From: Micrasema longulum
Lineage: Eukaryota; Arthropoda; Insecta; Trichoptera; Brachycentridae
Direction of reading: 5' to 3'
Assembly: GCA_022494885.1 (NCBI GenBank)
Contig: JAGVSM010000221.1
Span: 62,001-126,000 of the forward strand
Length of the DNA: 64,000 bases
Part shown: in pieces, positions 1-11,454 of the stretch
Position numbering within the stretch: the stretch's first letter is position 1
Layout of the letters: each line of letters begins with the position of its first letter
Translations under genes and position numbers: made by a program
Notes under the pieces: generated by a model
Seen by the model: only the letters and a program-made list of their open reading frames with translations
Database searches by the model: none
Told to the model about the DNA's origin: nothing

Positions 1-365
1 GTATAGATGTGTCGCTGAATTAGCGGACATTTATTCTTCGCGTAGCAAGGATAAATATTTTTCGTATCAACATTTAGCACAGTTATAAAAATTTTACTTT
101 CCAAATTGGGTGTGGAAATGTCCATTTGAAGATAACAAAAAATACGAATTCATCATTATTAAAAATAAGAGAGATTTATCAAGTCTTGTGTCCTATGTCA
201 ACTAGTGTGACATCACAGCCACACACGAGTTAAAAACACTGGTTTATGAATATCTATTTTTATTTACTCAAATCATGTATTGGTCGATTATCTAGTGCTG
301 GCGCTTTCGCAAAACTTACACAGAAACATTTTTAATATTGAGTATAAAAATCTTGACATTAAATT
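1..365. other. AT-rich, no feature seen
   Basis: No open frame with family resemblance, no tRNA-like box and no copy of the local repeats was seen. Confidence 0.5.
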
Positions 366-545
366 TAATTGGTTCTGTAGCTAGTGTCTACAACTCACGA
401 ACCGAAGGTCCGTAATTCGAATCCCACTCTACCCTAACTTGATTCCATTTTCTACTTATGAGTTATTTACAACTCGTTGAAAATGGCCCTCAAAATAAAT
501 ATTTGGGAAAATCATAAGAACGCAAATACTTCTTTTTTAAAAATT
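366..545 (+). repeat. SINE-C copy (tRNA-derived SINE)
   Basis: The head has a tRNA-like layout with a degenerate B box (aattcgaatccc near 407-419), followed by a body containing ctaccctaacttgattcc and caactcgttgaaaatggcc and ending in an A/T-rich tail. Four other copies occur in this window, on both strands, and share the same body. The head is decayed, so it is not a functional tRNA. Confidence 0.75.
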
Positions 546-1531
546 GAAATATAGACATAATAGTATTTTATCAGTAAAACATATCATAAAAAAACTTAAT
601 TTATTTTAATGTAGTGAGTACTTAACATACGTATAATATTTAAGATAGTTTTTATGTAAATCGTGGCATACAATGTACCTACCATAAATTAATTTTAAAC
701 CAATATTTTTGAGAATCCTTTCCTAAATAAAAAACACTAATCATAAAAATGTAATAAAATAATAATGCTTTGAACAAAACTGAAAGCGAATTAAATTTCC
801 GAAATTAAGTTAATAAATTACGAAATTTTATTTATACTAAAACCGCTATAGTTTTTCATTCATTTAGTTGTTGTTTTATCTAGTAACTCTTAATCAATTG
901 AGGTACATTAGACTCTGAGTACGTAAGTTTTTAATGTAGGATTACATATTTGAAGAGCAAAATCGTTTTGAATAATTGCTTTCGGTGACAGTTAATTCGA
1001 TATTATCGTTGAATGGTAATTAAGAGGCACAACTCTAAATCATAAATGACATAAACACGAAGGCAAAAATTTACGTTCAGGCCCTGCGTTGAATGCACCT
1101 TTAATTTTATGTTACTTTCGAATTAAATCTTTGCTGGTTTGAATGAGGAAGACCTTAAATTATATCAAACAAGAACAGCGTCATGTTGCCTCTAAGTCTG
1201 TTGAATAATGGGGAGATTCTCAACATTTTAATTACACTTTATGGATACGGAATTTATTTGAATAAATAAAAAAACAGCTTGGATGGCAATTAGTTACTTG
1301 GATAATGTTTTGTGATTTCATTGTTTTGATATAAAAAATAATGACAGGAACATACCTCAATAAAATGAGTTATTTTATTGTTAGTAAGATAATCGTTTGA
1401 TTTTATCATGTCGAGCCATAATCGGCAGGACAATGTAAGCGACATTTTTGGCGAATTGCGTATTTTTAAGAAAATATGTTTCATATTGCCCCCTGCACAA
1501 GTGTCAAAAACATCATAGCTCTATAAAATTA
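546..1531. other. AT-rich, no feature seen
   Basis: Only short AT-rich spurious frames. Nothing matches the repeats found elsewhere in the window. Confidence 0.5.
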
Positions 1532-1936
1532 CAGGGCTTATGACCTGTCATTGGCTGGTTTAAGTAGCCACTTTACACACTGTGTAACATTCACCATTTT
1601 GCCTATGTTTGAACATCCAAATTTCTTCAATTCTTCCATTTGTTGATTTTAGTGAAGTTTAAGAGCTGAAACCTTTATTGTTGTGAAGAAATTCATCTGA
1701 CTGAATTATTTCACATACTAGGCAACGCCTGAAAACAATTTTTCAATTTTTAAACTTCTTCTTGGACCAGTTGGTTTCATTACAATTTTTGAGTTTGTCC
1801 AAATGTTCATAGACAAAAGACTGGATTTCACCCCCTCGGGAGTCATTGAGATTAACAAATTACAACAGGGATGGAAAATACCTTAAATAATGGAAAAAAG
1901 AAGTCTAGGCATTTACAGGGCTTATGGTAAATAAAT
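1532..1936 (-). repeat. Family A unit, reverse
   Basis: Nearly full-length unit of the dominant local repeat in reverse orientation. It contains the diagnostic words cttatgacctgtcattggct, ctttacacactgtgtaacat, taggcaacgcctgaaaaca and, at its right end, a second tctaggcatttacagggctt. The repetition of that last word at both ends (1532 and about 1910) shows that the unit is about 385-400 bp and runs into a second partial unit. No coding capacity is seen. Confidence 0.8.
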
Positions 1937-2769
1937 AATCATTAGTGACATTCACAAGACTAACTAAGAAGCACTATTTTCGACTAAAACTCGCATAAAA
2001 GAAAATAAGACCTTGTAGTTTAGTTGTTTGCACGGTTGCTTATGATGCTTGAGATACTGGGTCTGATTATGGCAATGTCGACATGAAATATCCGTTTAAA
2101 GGGTGGTTTTGCGCTTCAATATTTTACTTTTCCTGGTACCTTAAACCTAAGTTAGATCACTTATTCTTCATACAAATGATCGGGAAAAGGTGCATTGATG
2201 TACCTATGCTGTGACTATATGTAGATGATTACTTATAAAGAAGTTAATGAAGAAGTTTTATTTTTGTTCGACAACAGCGTCTGAAAAGTGATTCCAAAAG
2301 TCGGAACGAGGTCAGACCGCAGTTTGAGAAATACCGGATGCTCGATAAATACAAGAGATGGGTATAAGATGAAATGGCCGACCAAAATTTATTTTCGGTT
2401 ACCATTGTTGTACGCTGTTGTGTAAAAGACCAACAATAAATACGACCAACGAACCTACACTCATTTAAACTTATAATTAAAACGATACCATTCCTATTAT
2501 TGCATTTGTAAAGGAATTTTTCTAGACGCATCTAGAAGTTGATGGTATACAGTATAGACACAATGCTTGCTTTAATAAAACATTTTTTACATATCGAAAC
2601 TACAATTAAATTGGATTTAAAGTATTCTTTGTAGATTCAACATTGGTCTGTACTTCTGTTGAAATTTTATTTCATTTTATTTTTCCTAAAAAACAGTGCT
2701 AACGTAATAGACAACAACCAAATTAATGAAATTGAAATTATTTTCATATTAGTTTAATTATTTAAGGTA
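1937..2769. other. No feature seen
   Basis: AT-rich sequence with one short minus-strand frame (2244-2531) that shows no family resemblance. Confidence 0.5.
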
Positions 2770-3453
2770 TTATTTTTTATTTATGGCTGTGGTCCGTAAT
2801 GAGCAACGAATAAATATAGTAATGTCAGGAGCAAATCTGAAAAACGTGAAAGAGTTTGTGTACCTTGGAAGCAGGATTACCTGGAATGGGAGAACGAAAA
2901 GAGAAGTCGACTGCCGCATACACCAAGCGAGGCTTGCGTTTAACAAAAAATCAAAGATTTTTGAGTCAAATAATATCAAATCAAAACTCCGCAAGCAACT
3001 TGCCAAGACATATGTATGGAGCATATTGATGTACGATTGTGAGACATGGTGCCTTACCGAAAGATATAAAAAAAGACTAAAGGCCTTCGAGATGTGGTTC
3101 TACAGAAAAATATTAGGAATTTGCGGGAGAGACCACATCACTAATGACGAGGTTCTCAACAGAATCGAAGAAGGTTGGCATCTTATCAAAACCATCTCAG
3201 AAAAGTGAGCCCGATGGATCGGCCACATTATGCACCATAAGGGCCTCCTGCATGACATCGAAGAGGGAATGGCTGAGGGGACAAATTATAGAGGGCGCCC
3301 CGACGGGAATATTTGGAGCAAGTGTGCGAAGATTTTAACTGCGCCTCTTATGTCGAGCTGAAGAGGGCTGCAGAAAATAGAGACCAATGGAGGACGAGAT
3401 GTAAGATTTTGCTGCAAACCAATTCTCAGGATTGAGACTGCAAAGAAGAAGGT
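2770..3453 (+). pseudogene. RTE-1: RTE-type retrotransposon RT C-terminus, decayed
   Basis: This is the 3' part of the reverse transcriptase ORF of an RTE-like non-LTR retrotransposon. An open frame at 2783-3208 reads VKEFVYLGSRITWNGRTKRE, then the ETWCLTE and RWIGHIM blocks typical of the thumb and C-terminal region of these endonuclease-reverse transcriptases. A TGA at 3206-3208 interrupts the frame just before ARWIGHI, and the same frame then continues. Near 3330 the reading must shift by one to recover SYVELKRAAENRDQWRTR and the terminal LLQTNSQD. The fingers, palm with the YADD motif and the endonuclease are missing, so this is a 5'-truncated copy. A second, rearranged copy lies on the minus strand at 46.1-46.7 kb. 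It is surely non-functional. Confidence 0.88.
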
Positions 3454-3511
3454 AGTTGAAAAATTATTTCTGCTTTAATTTTATTTTTCCAACTAATTTG
3501 AAATTTGCCTT

Positions 3512-3779
3512 TTCATCATCATCATTCCCTTTCCGCACTTAATGGTGCAGAATGAACTGCATTGGTACACCAATCTCAGCGTATCTCGATATTTTTTTGT
3601 CACATGGAGGTAAGATGATCAGTCGAACGCTTCAGGTTCCAGTCTAGGGACTATAAAATATTCTGGTGTGAAAACACTCGTTTAAATAAATATTTCATGC
3701 CAACCGTCGGGAATCGAACCCGTGACTTCACGCATGGTAGGTAAACGCGCGGACCATTACATCGCGAGGCCAATTCGCC
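3512..3779 (-). repeat. SINE-B copy, full length, reverse
   Basis: Read on the minus strand it starts with ggcctcgcgatgtaatggtc (A-box region), has a B box in acgggttcgattcccgac, then a body with the word gtacctgaagcg-like and atcatcttacct, and ends with gtgcggaaagggaatgatga. Nine copies in the window share this layout. The head resembles a tRNA without a convincing cloverleaf, which is typical of a SINE. Confidence 0.85.
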
Positions 3780-4235
3780 CTTTACATTATTCAAAATTTC
3801 TTTAAATTTTGTAAAAAATATTACATGATTTCAAAATTTATCGTTTTGTCCGTTGATTAAAAAACGGTGTTATCAATATATGACGTACCTACCTACTGAC
3901 TTTAAAAAGTGGTGAGTTAAGTTTTTAACAACAGTATCGATAAATATGTTTCTATTTTTTTCTGCTTCTGATGGTAGTCGGCATTATACTGAAAAGTTTG
4001 TTTTAAGTTCGACTTCTGGCTAGTTTGTTTGTTTTGGAGCAATGTTCTGTCATCCTTCTAAATGATGTTTGAGGCAAATTTTCAATATAGGTAAAATATT
4101 ACAGTAATTTGATGGCATAAACATTATATTGTAAGATAGGTGTTTAAAGACTGCAAGTCTAAGATAGGTGTAACTGGTAAGATTAAGAAAGGGTCACTAA
4201 GATATATATATATCGAGATTAAACATTAACCTAGG
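3780..4235. other. No feature seen
   Basis: AT-rich, with a short (AT)n run near 4201-4213. Confidence 0.5.
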
Positions 4236-4440
4236 ACATGCATAACCAAAAAAGACGTGGCATGATTAGATAAATCAAAATCTCAAGTCGGGTCAAGTGC
4301 AAAGTAGACACATCCAAAAAACATGTATGACAAAAATATAATAGTGGAAGAAGCTAGGAATGTATGCTCGGATAGACGTGTGTGGCGACCCATCTTCTCT
4401 TCCTACCCCTACTGAAAAATGGCGTGATGTTATTTGTAGT
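4236..4440 (+). pseudogene. RTE-2 3' end fragment
   Basis: The segment matches the last part of the RTE-2 copy at 11.5-12.3 kb: a relic of the GRPRKTWHDQ block (gacgtggcatgattagataa), a relic of VEEARxVCxDR (gtggaagaagctaggaatgt) and the terminal ctacccctactgaaaaatgg followed by cgtgatg. It is heavily decayed, with no continuous frame. It represents a 5'-truncated insertion of about 200 bp. Confidence 0.75.
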
Positions 4441-5258
4441 TGTAGGATAAAAAACACATGTATTGAGAATTCTGTCGTTTTATCAACAGAGATCCAGTGT
4501 TAGTTAAAAATGAACCAGACAAAAAAATAAATAATTTATTTAGTACGTTCAATCGTCTTAATTTATTTTTTTGTTTTTGATTCGTATTATTACATATTTT
4601 TATTTTTTATTTATTAAACTGGTTTCTTTGCATTTTACAGAAGGTATTTGTAAGTTACAAATACAAAAAACATGATTACATAAACACAAAAGAAAAATTC
4701 CACGAAGGCATAGCCAGTGTGTTAGTATTCATTTTATTTTAAATGGAAATAATTGAAAATATATGATGTTATGAAAATATGAAATAACACAATAATATTA
4801 AAATAATGGTTTCTTTAAAGTTCATCATAGCGACATTTTATTTTGCAAATTGTAAAACAATAAAAAAACGTTCAGAGACTAACATCAAAAGAATTACTTT
4901 TCAGTATATTTTAGGTACAAAATTTTCAAATTACAAGTACTAAAGAAAATAAAATAAACTGTTTTTTTATTTACTTACTTTACTAACTTCAGTATTGTAC
5001 AAAAACACGTGGAAAAAAATATTTTCATTAAAATGTACTGTATTGTGAAAGGGTTCATCCCAAGGGAATTTATTCCATTTTGAAAACCTTGTTGGGTAGG
5101 TATATTCACCGTTTTTGTTTTTAAGGTATAATATTTATATTTGTCTAAGCAATTTAGCTTTCAAATAATACAATATATTTGATAAGCCACACAAAGGGTC
5201 TTCAAAATATACGAACCTTTATAATCTTGGCGATTGCTTTATGGAACCTATGTACTTA
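4441..5258. other. AT-rich, no feature seen
   Basis: Very AT-rich with homopolymer runs. No repeat family match was recognised. Confidence 0.5.
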
Positions 5259-5396
5259 TGTTTAAAGTTTATCCAATTTTTTGTAAATAAAGACTGGATT
5301 CAACTTCCTGGGGAGCTGTTAATAATGACAGGTCATAAGCCCTGTAAATTAGACTTCCATATTCCCTTATATATTCCATTATTCATTTCTTATACA
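5259..5396. repeat. Family A fragment, inverted junction
   Basis: The left half (aaagactggattcaacttcc with tggggagctgtt) reads in reverse orientation. After about 5328 the sequence continues with gacaggtcataagccctgta and tagacttccatattccctt, which is the forward orientation. It is a short example of the reverse-then-forward arrangement seen at other family A loci. Confidence 0.7.
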
Positions 5397-5792
5397 GAAT
5401 AACAAATGTTTTTTTTTGTATAATTTCAAAAAATTCTATTAACCTACCCCGGATGCGTATTGCCAAACCGTATACTGGCACAAACAACTCTCATCTCTGC
5501 TGAACCACTTTTTGATCTTTAAAATGCACCTTGCGCTGAAGCGAACTAAATATGATGAAACTGTACTGTTAAAAACTTCATAATTAAATATAAGGTATTA
5601 AAATAATAGTTCGCATACTGTATATAAAGCAAACCACGGTGTTGCCAATTTAATTTTATTATAAATGTTAAAAAATTTAATATAGGCTTCTTTAAAATAT
5701 TTTGCAAGTTAGAAATAGGTACAAGAATTTAGCACTATTGCAGGAATACAGAACAATTATACGGTTAATGAAGTATAATTAATTGAGCGTAA
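5397..5792. other. No feature seen
   Basis: AT-rich. One short word (gcgtattgccaaa at about 5456) recurs inverted near 6727-6740, too short to define an element. Confidence 0.4.
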
Positions 5793-6446
5793 TCTTTATA
5801 TACATAATTCCTCCGTACGTGTGATGTCACTTAACTCCTTCTAAACGGCTTAACCGATTTACGTGCGGTTTTCAGAGAAATATAGATCTTTGCGCTGTGC
5901 GTGTTCGTAGATATTAAAATATTCAATGTAATGTGTAAAAAATAAGTAAAGAGCATAAATGTTTTATTCGTCGATAAACCAGGGTTGCATTCGAGGAGAA
6001 TGCAATTACAAAAAAAATTAAATATGTTTTTTTTATGTTTAAAAAAAGTTTGTTTTTGAATGTTTACAAACAACATTTGTTTTTTGTGGATCTCAATCAG
6101 ATTCTTCCCTTAAATTCTTTATAATTTATGCCCATTTATTTATTTTTACTGGATTTTCGGTAATACTAAAAAAATATATATTTTTTTATTTTTAAATCGT
6201 ATTCCTACATAAGTACACCCTTCTGTTGGTGAGAAGACCGGAGTTTGACGATTGCAAAAAGAATGCCATATTTGAAAAATAATTATTTTATGTTTTAGAA
6301 TTCAACCATTAAAAAGTACCTACATAAATTTAATATTTGAATACTAATCATATTTTTATTTTTGGAATTTAATCATAAACAAGTACCTAGGTACCTTTTT
6401 TTCAATAAAAGCGTTCGGGCAGGACAACGTCTGTCGGGTCAGCTAG
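5793..6446 (+). mobile_element. Short non-autonomous Helitron
   Basis: The element starts with TC (tctttatatacataattcct), contains ttaactccttctaaacggct followed by taaccgattt, wording common at the 5' end of insect Helitrons, and ends with CTAG at 6443-6446. A short hairpin (gaca, loop acgtc, tgtc; 6423-6435) lies eight bases before CTAG, as expected for Helitron 3' ends. The flanks are A (5792) and T (6447), the known AT target preference, with no target duplication. About 654 bp, with no Rep/helicase coding region, so non-autonomous. The termini are seen directly; the 5' end choice is an inference. Confidence 0.6.
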
Positions 6447-7751
6447 TGATTTTAAATATTCATACAAATATACATATTACAAAAAAGGGGTGTCTAACTC
6501 TATGAGGCTAAGAGCCCGTGTTGAATTGGTCGAAAAATTATCCACTTCTTCTAAATCACCATACCTAACCTGACCTAACCAGAGTGGTTGTGTTCAGAGC
6601 TGAGAGTGGTTGTGGCAGTCTGGACTCGTATATCTTTTGCTAAAATTAAATGAAGCCAAATGTATCACAGAGAGTATCTGTTGATGTTGAAATTGCAGAA
6701 AAACTCTGTTCTGTGTTATTTTACAATTTGGCAATACGCTACCCGGATCACATATTGTTAGCAAAGTTGTAATTTGTGGGTGGGTTTTGTTCCTAATTTT
6801 ACCGAAATAAAATAAATTTATAATTTTTTTATGGCCTTGTGAATTAAGTCATTTAAATTCTATATAATTAAAAATAATATCAAATTATATTTATCATACA
6901 ATCTGTGGAATATTTGAATCATTATTTGACTATAATTTGTTAAAAGGTGTTTTTATAGAATTAGTATTTCAAAATATTTTTACTCTTAACATAATATTTA
7001 TTCACATAATATGACTATTTGTAAATATTCTGACCTTAGGTGCAAATAAAGATCGTCTATTAAAAATCGTAATCTATAAAAGTTAAAACCCGACAAGGGG
7101 AATTGATACACCTTTTTTATCTCACTAACCTTTTTCTTTGGCCATAACAACACATTTCATTTTGTGAGTCTACTTTTGACCGCAAAGCGTGTTCGGGAAC
7201 TTCGTCCGTCCAATTTCAAAACCTAGTAAACGCGTTATTACGAAATGTCCAAAAAACATTTTAGCGTTTGCGTTATAATACGGATTTTTTTCAAATCCTG
7301 CGTCAATGAACCTATTTCACACTACGTTGTAAATGAACTAGGTGTGGGACACCCTTAAATAAAATACATTTTTTATTCTTTTACATTTCTATTTTTCTTA
7401 TTTCTTCCGTGAATGCATATTTAATTTTGAGCATATTTGAAAAATACTATTTTTAATTTTCAATTGCACATTTATTCAATATAGCATACGGCTATGTGAA
7501 AAATAAACAGATAAAACTGTAAAAAAAATCTACGTAAACTAATATTAAAATAAAAACATAACTTTTCAGTAAGAATATACGTAGATACAACTGAAAAATA
7601 ATCAAAATTTTGTGCATAGTTTAGGGAAAAAAATGCCAAAGGGTATTTTTCTATATTTGAGCAAAATATGAACATTGATTTGAGGCACCCGAACGCACTT
7701 TAAACCTACCAACCTCAGCCCACGCGCAAAGCACTTCTAAAACTGTATATG
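6447..7751. other. No feature seen
   Basis: Contains catacctaacctgacctaac near 6563, a pentanucleotide-like word frequent in insect DNA, and otherwise AT-rich sequence. No gene or repeat assignable. Confidence 0.45.
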
Positions 7752-7860
7752 GATGGCCTCCGTGGTTTAGTGGTTAAGACGTTTAACACATGCACGGAAC
7801 GTTCCGGGTTCAATTCCCGGGGAGAACACATAAACAAGGTCCAAAAAAATTAACCGATAG
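7752..7860 (+). repeat. SINE-H copy, head
   Basis: It begins ggcctccgtggtttagtggt (A box) and has a B box in ccgggttcaattcccgggga, followed by gaacacataaac, matching the other SINE-H heads at 28.2, 40.8 and 62.2 kb. The downstream body is short or decayed here. Confidence 0.75.
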
Positions 7861-8442
7861 CATTTATAGTTTGTGATAAACAAATATACATATTTCCTTG
7901 TATTAAAGTTATTTCTGCGTAACTCATTATCATATATACGGCTCCAATAATCATGGTAATTGTCAGTGTAATTTTTTATTTATGTGCTTTCATTTTTTAT
8001 TAAAAATAATTCGTTCACAACAAAAATAAAAAATACATTATGTCCTGCTGACTTGTATTGTAAATTTGTATGTAGGTGCTTGAAGATCTTATTACAATAC
8101 GTTTATTATTAGCATACAGATAAAACTCTCAAAATGACAAAAGTTCTGTCATTTTTCAAGCTTTATCAACTGATAAAACCAACTAAATATTATTTGATTA
8201 AAACCATAAATTCTACATACCAAATATTTGTGTCCAATCTCATCCATTGAAACAAATTCAAGTAACTAAAATGGTTTTAAATATATAATGTATATAATAT
8301 GTTGAGAAAACTTTCGTTGAGACAAATATTCAATTAGATTTTTCTCAGTACAGCCAATAATACATTAAGAGGGTTTTGTCAGTACACTGACGATATACAT
8401 AATTGAATATATCCCTTAATTCAATAACAATAAAAAATCGTA
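7861..8442. repeat. AT-rich; contains family N copy 1 (about 8290-8395)
   Basis: The part at 8330-8375 (atttttctcagtacagccaa then taatacattaagagggttt) resembles 17.82-17.86 kb (atttttctcagaataggcaa then taatgcatttgagggtattt). The pair suggests an old dispersed repeat. The remainder shows nothing. Confidence 0.4.
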
Positions 8443-8720
8443 TTCATCATCATCATCATAAGCTCAATAGCCCAAGTTGAGTATTGGCTGAATCCAGGAC
8501 TATCTTCCACTTTTGCCTGTTTGCTGCTTCTTCTCTCCTGTTCCTCACGTTCAACGTTATCGTATCTGAATTGATGCAGTCCATCCATCGCATTTTGAGC
8601 CTTCCTGGTCTTCGTCGTCCTTTTGACATAGTAAAATTTAGACGTCTATTCTAATTATGTGACCAGCCCCTCTCAAGCTCTCCACCTTGATAAAGTTGAT
8701 TACATCTTAATATTGAATAT
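8443..8720 (-). pseudogene. RTE-3: RTE-type ORF C-terminus with ATC-repeat tail
   Basis: On the minus strand one frame reads RRRPGRLKMRWMDCINSDTI, then TLNVRNRREEAANRQKWKIV and LDSANTQLGLLSL before a stop. This is the conserved C-terminus of RTE-type endonuclease-reverse transcriptases (RRPGRPxxRWxD... ANxRxxW). It is followed by a short (GAT)n tail (atcatcatcatca on the plus strand at 8443-8458), the usual RTE 3' end. The frame upstream (GAGHIIRID) is shifted, so the copy is 5'-truncated and dead. Confidence 0.85.
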
Positions 8721-9440
8721 ATAAAAACATCTTATTACCTTCTACAAAAAAATACTTCGAAATGTGTACTGAAAAATATCTACTTATTTAATAAATTAAA
8801 TTGTATTTGCAAATAAAACTATGTGTATGCCTCTAGGCACTGGCAACACCAAGTGCCAGGCCTTCCAACACACCAAACTAACACGTCACCAACCGCTAAA
8901 AAACGGTAATCGCAATTAGGCTTCACCGATCAGCGCTGGTACTAAACGTGTAACGCAACATATTTAACGACAGTCGACACAAAACGTAAATTCAATTCAT
9001 TTATTGTAACGGCCAAATTCAAACAGTATTGTCTATATTTCTCATTTTTTTACAAAAACATCTGTTGCAATTAATTAGTTGGAATATTAGTAAAAAAACT
9101 TTTTATTATAAATAATCGAATCTATTGTAACAAGAAATCTATACAATAAAACTTCTGGTAAGTTCAATTTTAACATAACCATCTTTACACGAAAACAGTA
9201 GTACTGTTTTTTACATTACAGTGGATTAAAGTATTGTTTCATCAGACGCAGCAGCATTATTTTTTGTAGTAACACGCTAACACGAATGTCCGTTAGAGAA
9301 TAAAGGCAAGGAAGGGAATTACCCATTATTTGAAATTCAATCAATAACGCGCATGTAACGTGCCTATTTAATCCTACCGCATAGCTTTTTTCATTCAGTA
9401 TATACGTGTCGACGGAATATTTTGGCCATGGAAATTTTTT
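8721..9440. other. No feature assigned
   Basis: A slightly GC-richer patch at 8830-8960 (ctaggcactggcaacaccaa) has no open frame of note. The rest is AT-rich. Confidence 0.4.
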
Positions 9441-9467
9441 TTCTTTCAAAAATGTCGTTGCTACGTT

Positions 9468-9734
9468 TTGAAATTCGGTTGTCGAGTTTTTGTCCTGTTT
9501 TTATTTTTTCCCAGTTGCGCGGCTTTTACGGCGCGTAATTGCGTACTCCGCATAAAAATTGCACGTCACAAAAAGTTATTCCGTCCTTTAGGGAATATTT
9601 ATGTTGAAATTTACGGTCCCTTTATCCTTTTCCCGCTTCTGCCTGATCAATATGAGAAGATATTCCACAACAAACGGAGATGTGAGACTATCAAAGATTT
9701 GAATAAAGAACCCGTGTTTGCGTTGTATAGGTAG
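9468..9734 (+). CDS. Possible host exon or small secreted-type ORF
   Basis: I do not recognise this ORF. It has 88 codons from ATG at 9468. The N-terminus MKFGCRVFVLFLFFPSCAAF looks like a signal peptide or membrane anchor, followed by a basic stretch and GNIYVEIYGPFILFPLLPDQ and KEPVFALYR. Alternatively the first 50 bases are an intron end: the tract tgtttttattttttcccag near 9499-9517 is a good splice acceptor, and TATAG/GTAGGT at 9728-9735 is a good donor, giving an exon of about 213 bp. Base composition is less AT-rich than around it. The word KEPVFALYR is faintly like the N-terminal region of CYP6-type cytochrome P450s, but I do not assign it. It could also be chance. Confidence 0.25.
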   Translation: MKFGCRVFVLFLFFPSCAAFTARNCVLRIKIARHKKLFRPLGNIYVEIYGPFILFPLLPDQYEKIFHNKRRCETIKDLNKEPVFALYR

Positions 9735-9739
9735 GTACT

Positions 9740-10225
9740 CTATAATATACAACATTATTCTTGATAAACATGCTTCTTAAATTAAAAATAAAATAAAAAC
9801 TGGACAACCATCGAATATTGTGCGACGGAATTCGTTAAAACACTCTTAAAAAATGAAGAAGTACAATAAATTTGATGTTTTTCCAAATAAAGAGATCAAA
9901 TGAAAAAATTACAATAAATTAGTCAATAATTTATTCGCCTAGATTATTTTACAACAAATTTGTCAATAATATATTCTTCTTATTTGTTTTCTCCCTTTCG
10001 TCGAAAATGTTCTCTTTTGTCTCATTGACATTATATATTGAAGGCTCGTAATCAAATATGTGACGTAAAAGCAAATACAATATCTTATAGAATATAAAAT
10101 TTCCTTTCGATTGACGTATAACTTTTACCATTTTTTTTTACTTATGGTGCTCATTTTAATTTTGAAAAAAATCGGTCACAACTTATGTTAACAAACATTA
10201 TAAAAAGTAAAATGTAAATGTAACT
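9740..10225. other. AT-rich, no feature seen
   Basis: No repeat or open frame with resemblance to a family. Confidence 0.5.
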
Positions 10226-10550
10226 ATAAATGCCTAGACTTCCATATTCCCTTCTCAAAAATGTTTTCCCTCTCTGTTGAAATAAATTTAAATATAAATA
10301 ACTCCCTAGGGAGGAAATCCAGCCAGTCTGCAAGCATTTGGACATACTCAAACATTGTTGAATTATAAAAAGTTTTTAGGCGTTGGCCAGTACGAATACT
10401 TATAAGTGAAATAATTCAGTCAGATGAACTTGACAATAAACATTTCATCTATTCACGAAAATCAACAGATGGAAGAATCGAAGAAATATGGATCTTCAAA
10501 CATCAGAATGGTCACTAAAACCAGACAATAGCAGGTTAAAGCCCTGCCTT
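10226..10550 (+). repeat. Family A unit, forward, partial
   Basis: Forward orientation: aatgcctagacttccatatt, the ctccctagggag palindrome, ccagccagtctgcaagcatt, and then a decayed taggcgttggccagtac and caacagatggaagaatcgaa. The end of the unit is strongly diverged. Confidence 0.8.
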
Positions 10551-10654
10551 TACTTAAAAATTTCCTTCTCAAAAAGATTTTTTATCTATGTGTTAATCTG
10601 TAAATTTAAAACATTTATGTAGTCCTCAAGTATAAAACCACAATGAGGAAGTTC

Positions 10655-11012
10655 AGTGGTTTTTATTTATTTTTTTATTTGTTAAAAGACTATTAAACTA
10701 AGGCAATTTTTTTTATTTTTTTTTTACATCGTATTATCAGCGCTACGATTTTTTAAAGATTTGTATTTCTGAAATAACTCCGCGTGTAACGTCAGAGGTT
10801 CATTTCCGCCTATTCTCATTCAGTTTTTCCCATTGGTCCAGAAGCGACAAGCAGACCGGAAATCTTCCATAGCTCTCAGATCATAGGTTAATTCACATGA
10901 ACCAGTGACATTATTCAAAGTAGTGCGTTTTTATCAAAACATTTTTTATTATTTTTTCCGTAAGTTTTCAAGAAACTTTGCTGTACAATTTAATGCTCTA
11001 ATTTCCCGTAGG
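10655..11012 (+). repeat. Family L copy 1, unclassified dispersed repeat
   Basis: It shares ttatttgttaaaagactat, the tatcakcgctacgatttt word and a distal gaaactt-gc-acaatttaatgct block with 60.64-60.94 kb, in the same order and orientation but with indels. No coding capacity or termini were identified. Confidence 0.5.
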
Positions 11013-11212
11013 GCTGAAGTTCCTCATTGTAAGCAAACTTTCAAGCAAGCGCGCTATGGAGCAGATTTATCACCACTTGATTGAATTTTTCGTGATTTTT
11101 TCTAAGAGTAGCTATTGAATAGCACACTCGTCCAGGATCCTGGTACTTTTACTTACACAGAACTGTATTCTACATTCTTGACACGAAAAAAAATCTTTAT
11201 ACCTTTTTCGCA

Positions 11213-11405
11213 TCTAACTGTGCATTGAACACTGTATAACACCAATTACAGCGTATCTTAATCATTTTAGTTTCTACAAAGATATGATTTCAATAAAAAA
11301 AACACGTTATTAGACTTCATATGCCATGGACTACAAAATATTCACGTTTTTAATAACTAGTTTATCTCAACCACGTTGAGATTCGAACCCAAGACCACAA
11401 GGGCA
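11213..11405 (-). repeat. SINE-B copy, diverged, reverse
   Basis: It retains cacttaat-like ctaactgtgcat, agcgtatcttaatcatttta, actacaaaatattcacg and a B-box remnant (gagattcgaacccaagacca on the plus strand). More decayed than the copies at 13.5 and 58.5 kb. Confidence 0.65.
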
Positions 11406-11454
11406 CTACAAAAATGGCTAGTCAAAATTAAAATGTAATTGAGCAATTGAAATG

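Noticed and set aside
6563..6583. Telomere-like repeat (CCTAACCTGACCTAACC)
   Set aside because: Only about three units, imperfect; this word is common in insect interspersed DNA.
5451..6750. Element bounded by inverted gcgtattgccaaa words
   Set aside because: Only about 13 matching bases, no target duplication, and the Helitron lies inside the span independently.
7752..7835. tRNA gene
   Set aside because: A and B boxes are present but the acceptor and anticodon arms do not pair and the sequence continues into a SINE body shared by other copies; the same applies to all tRNA-like heads in the window.
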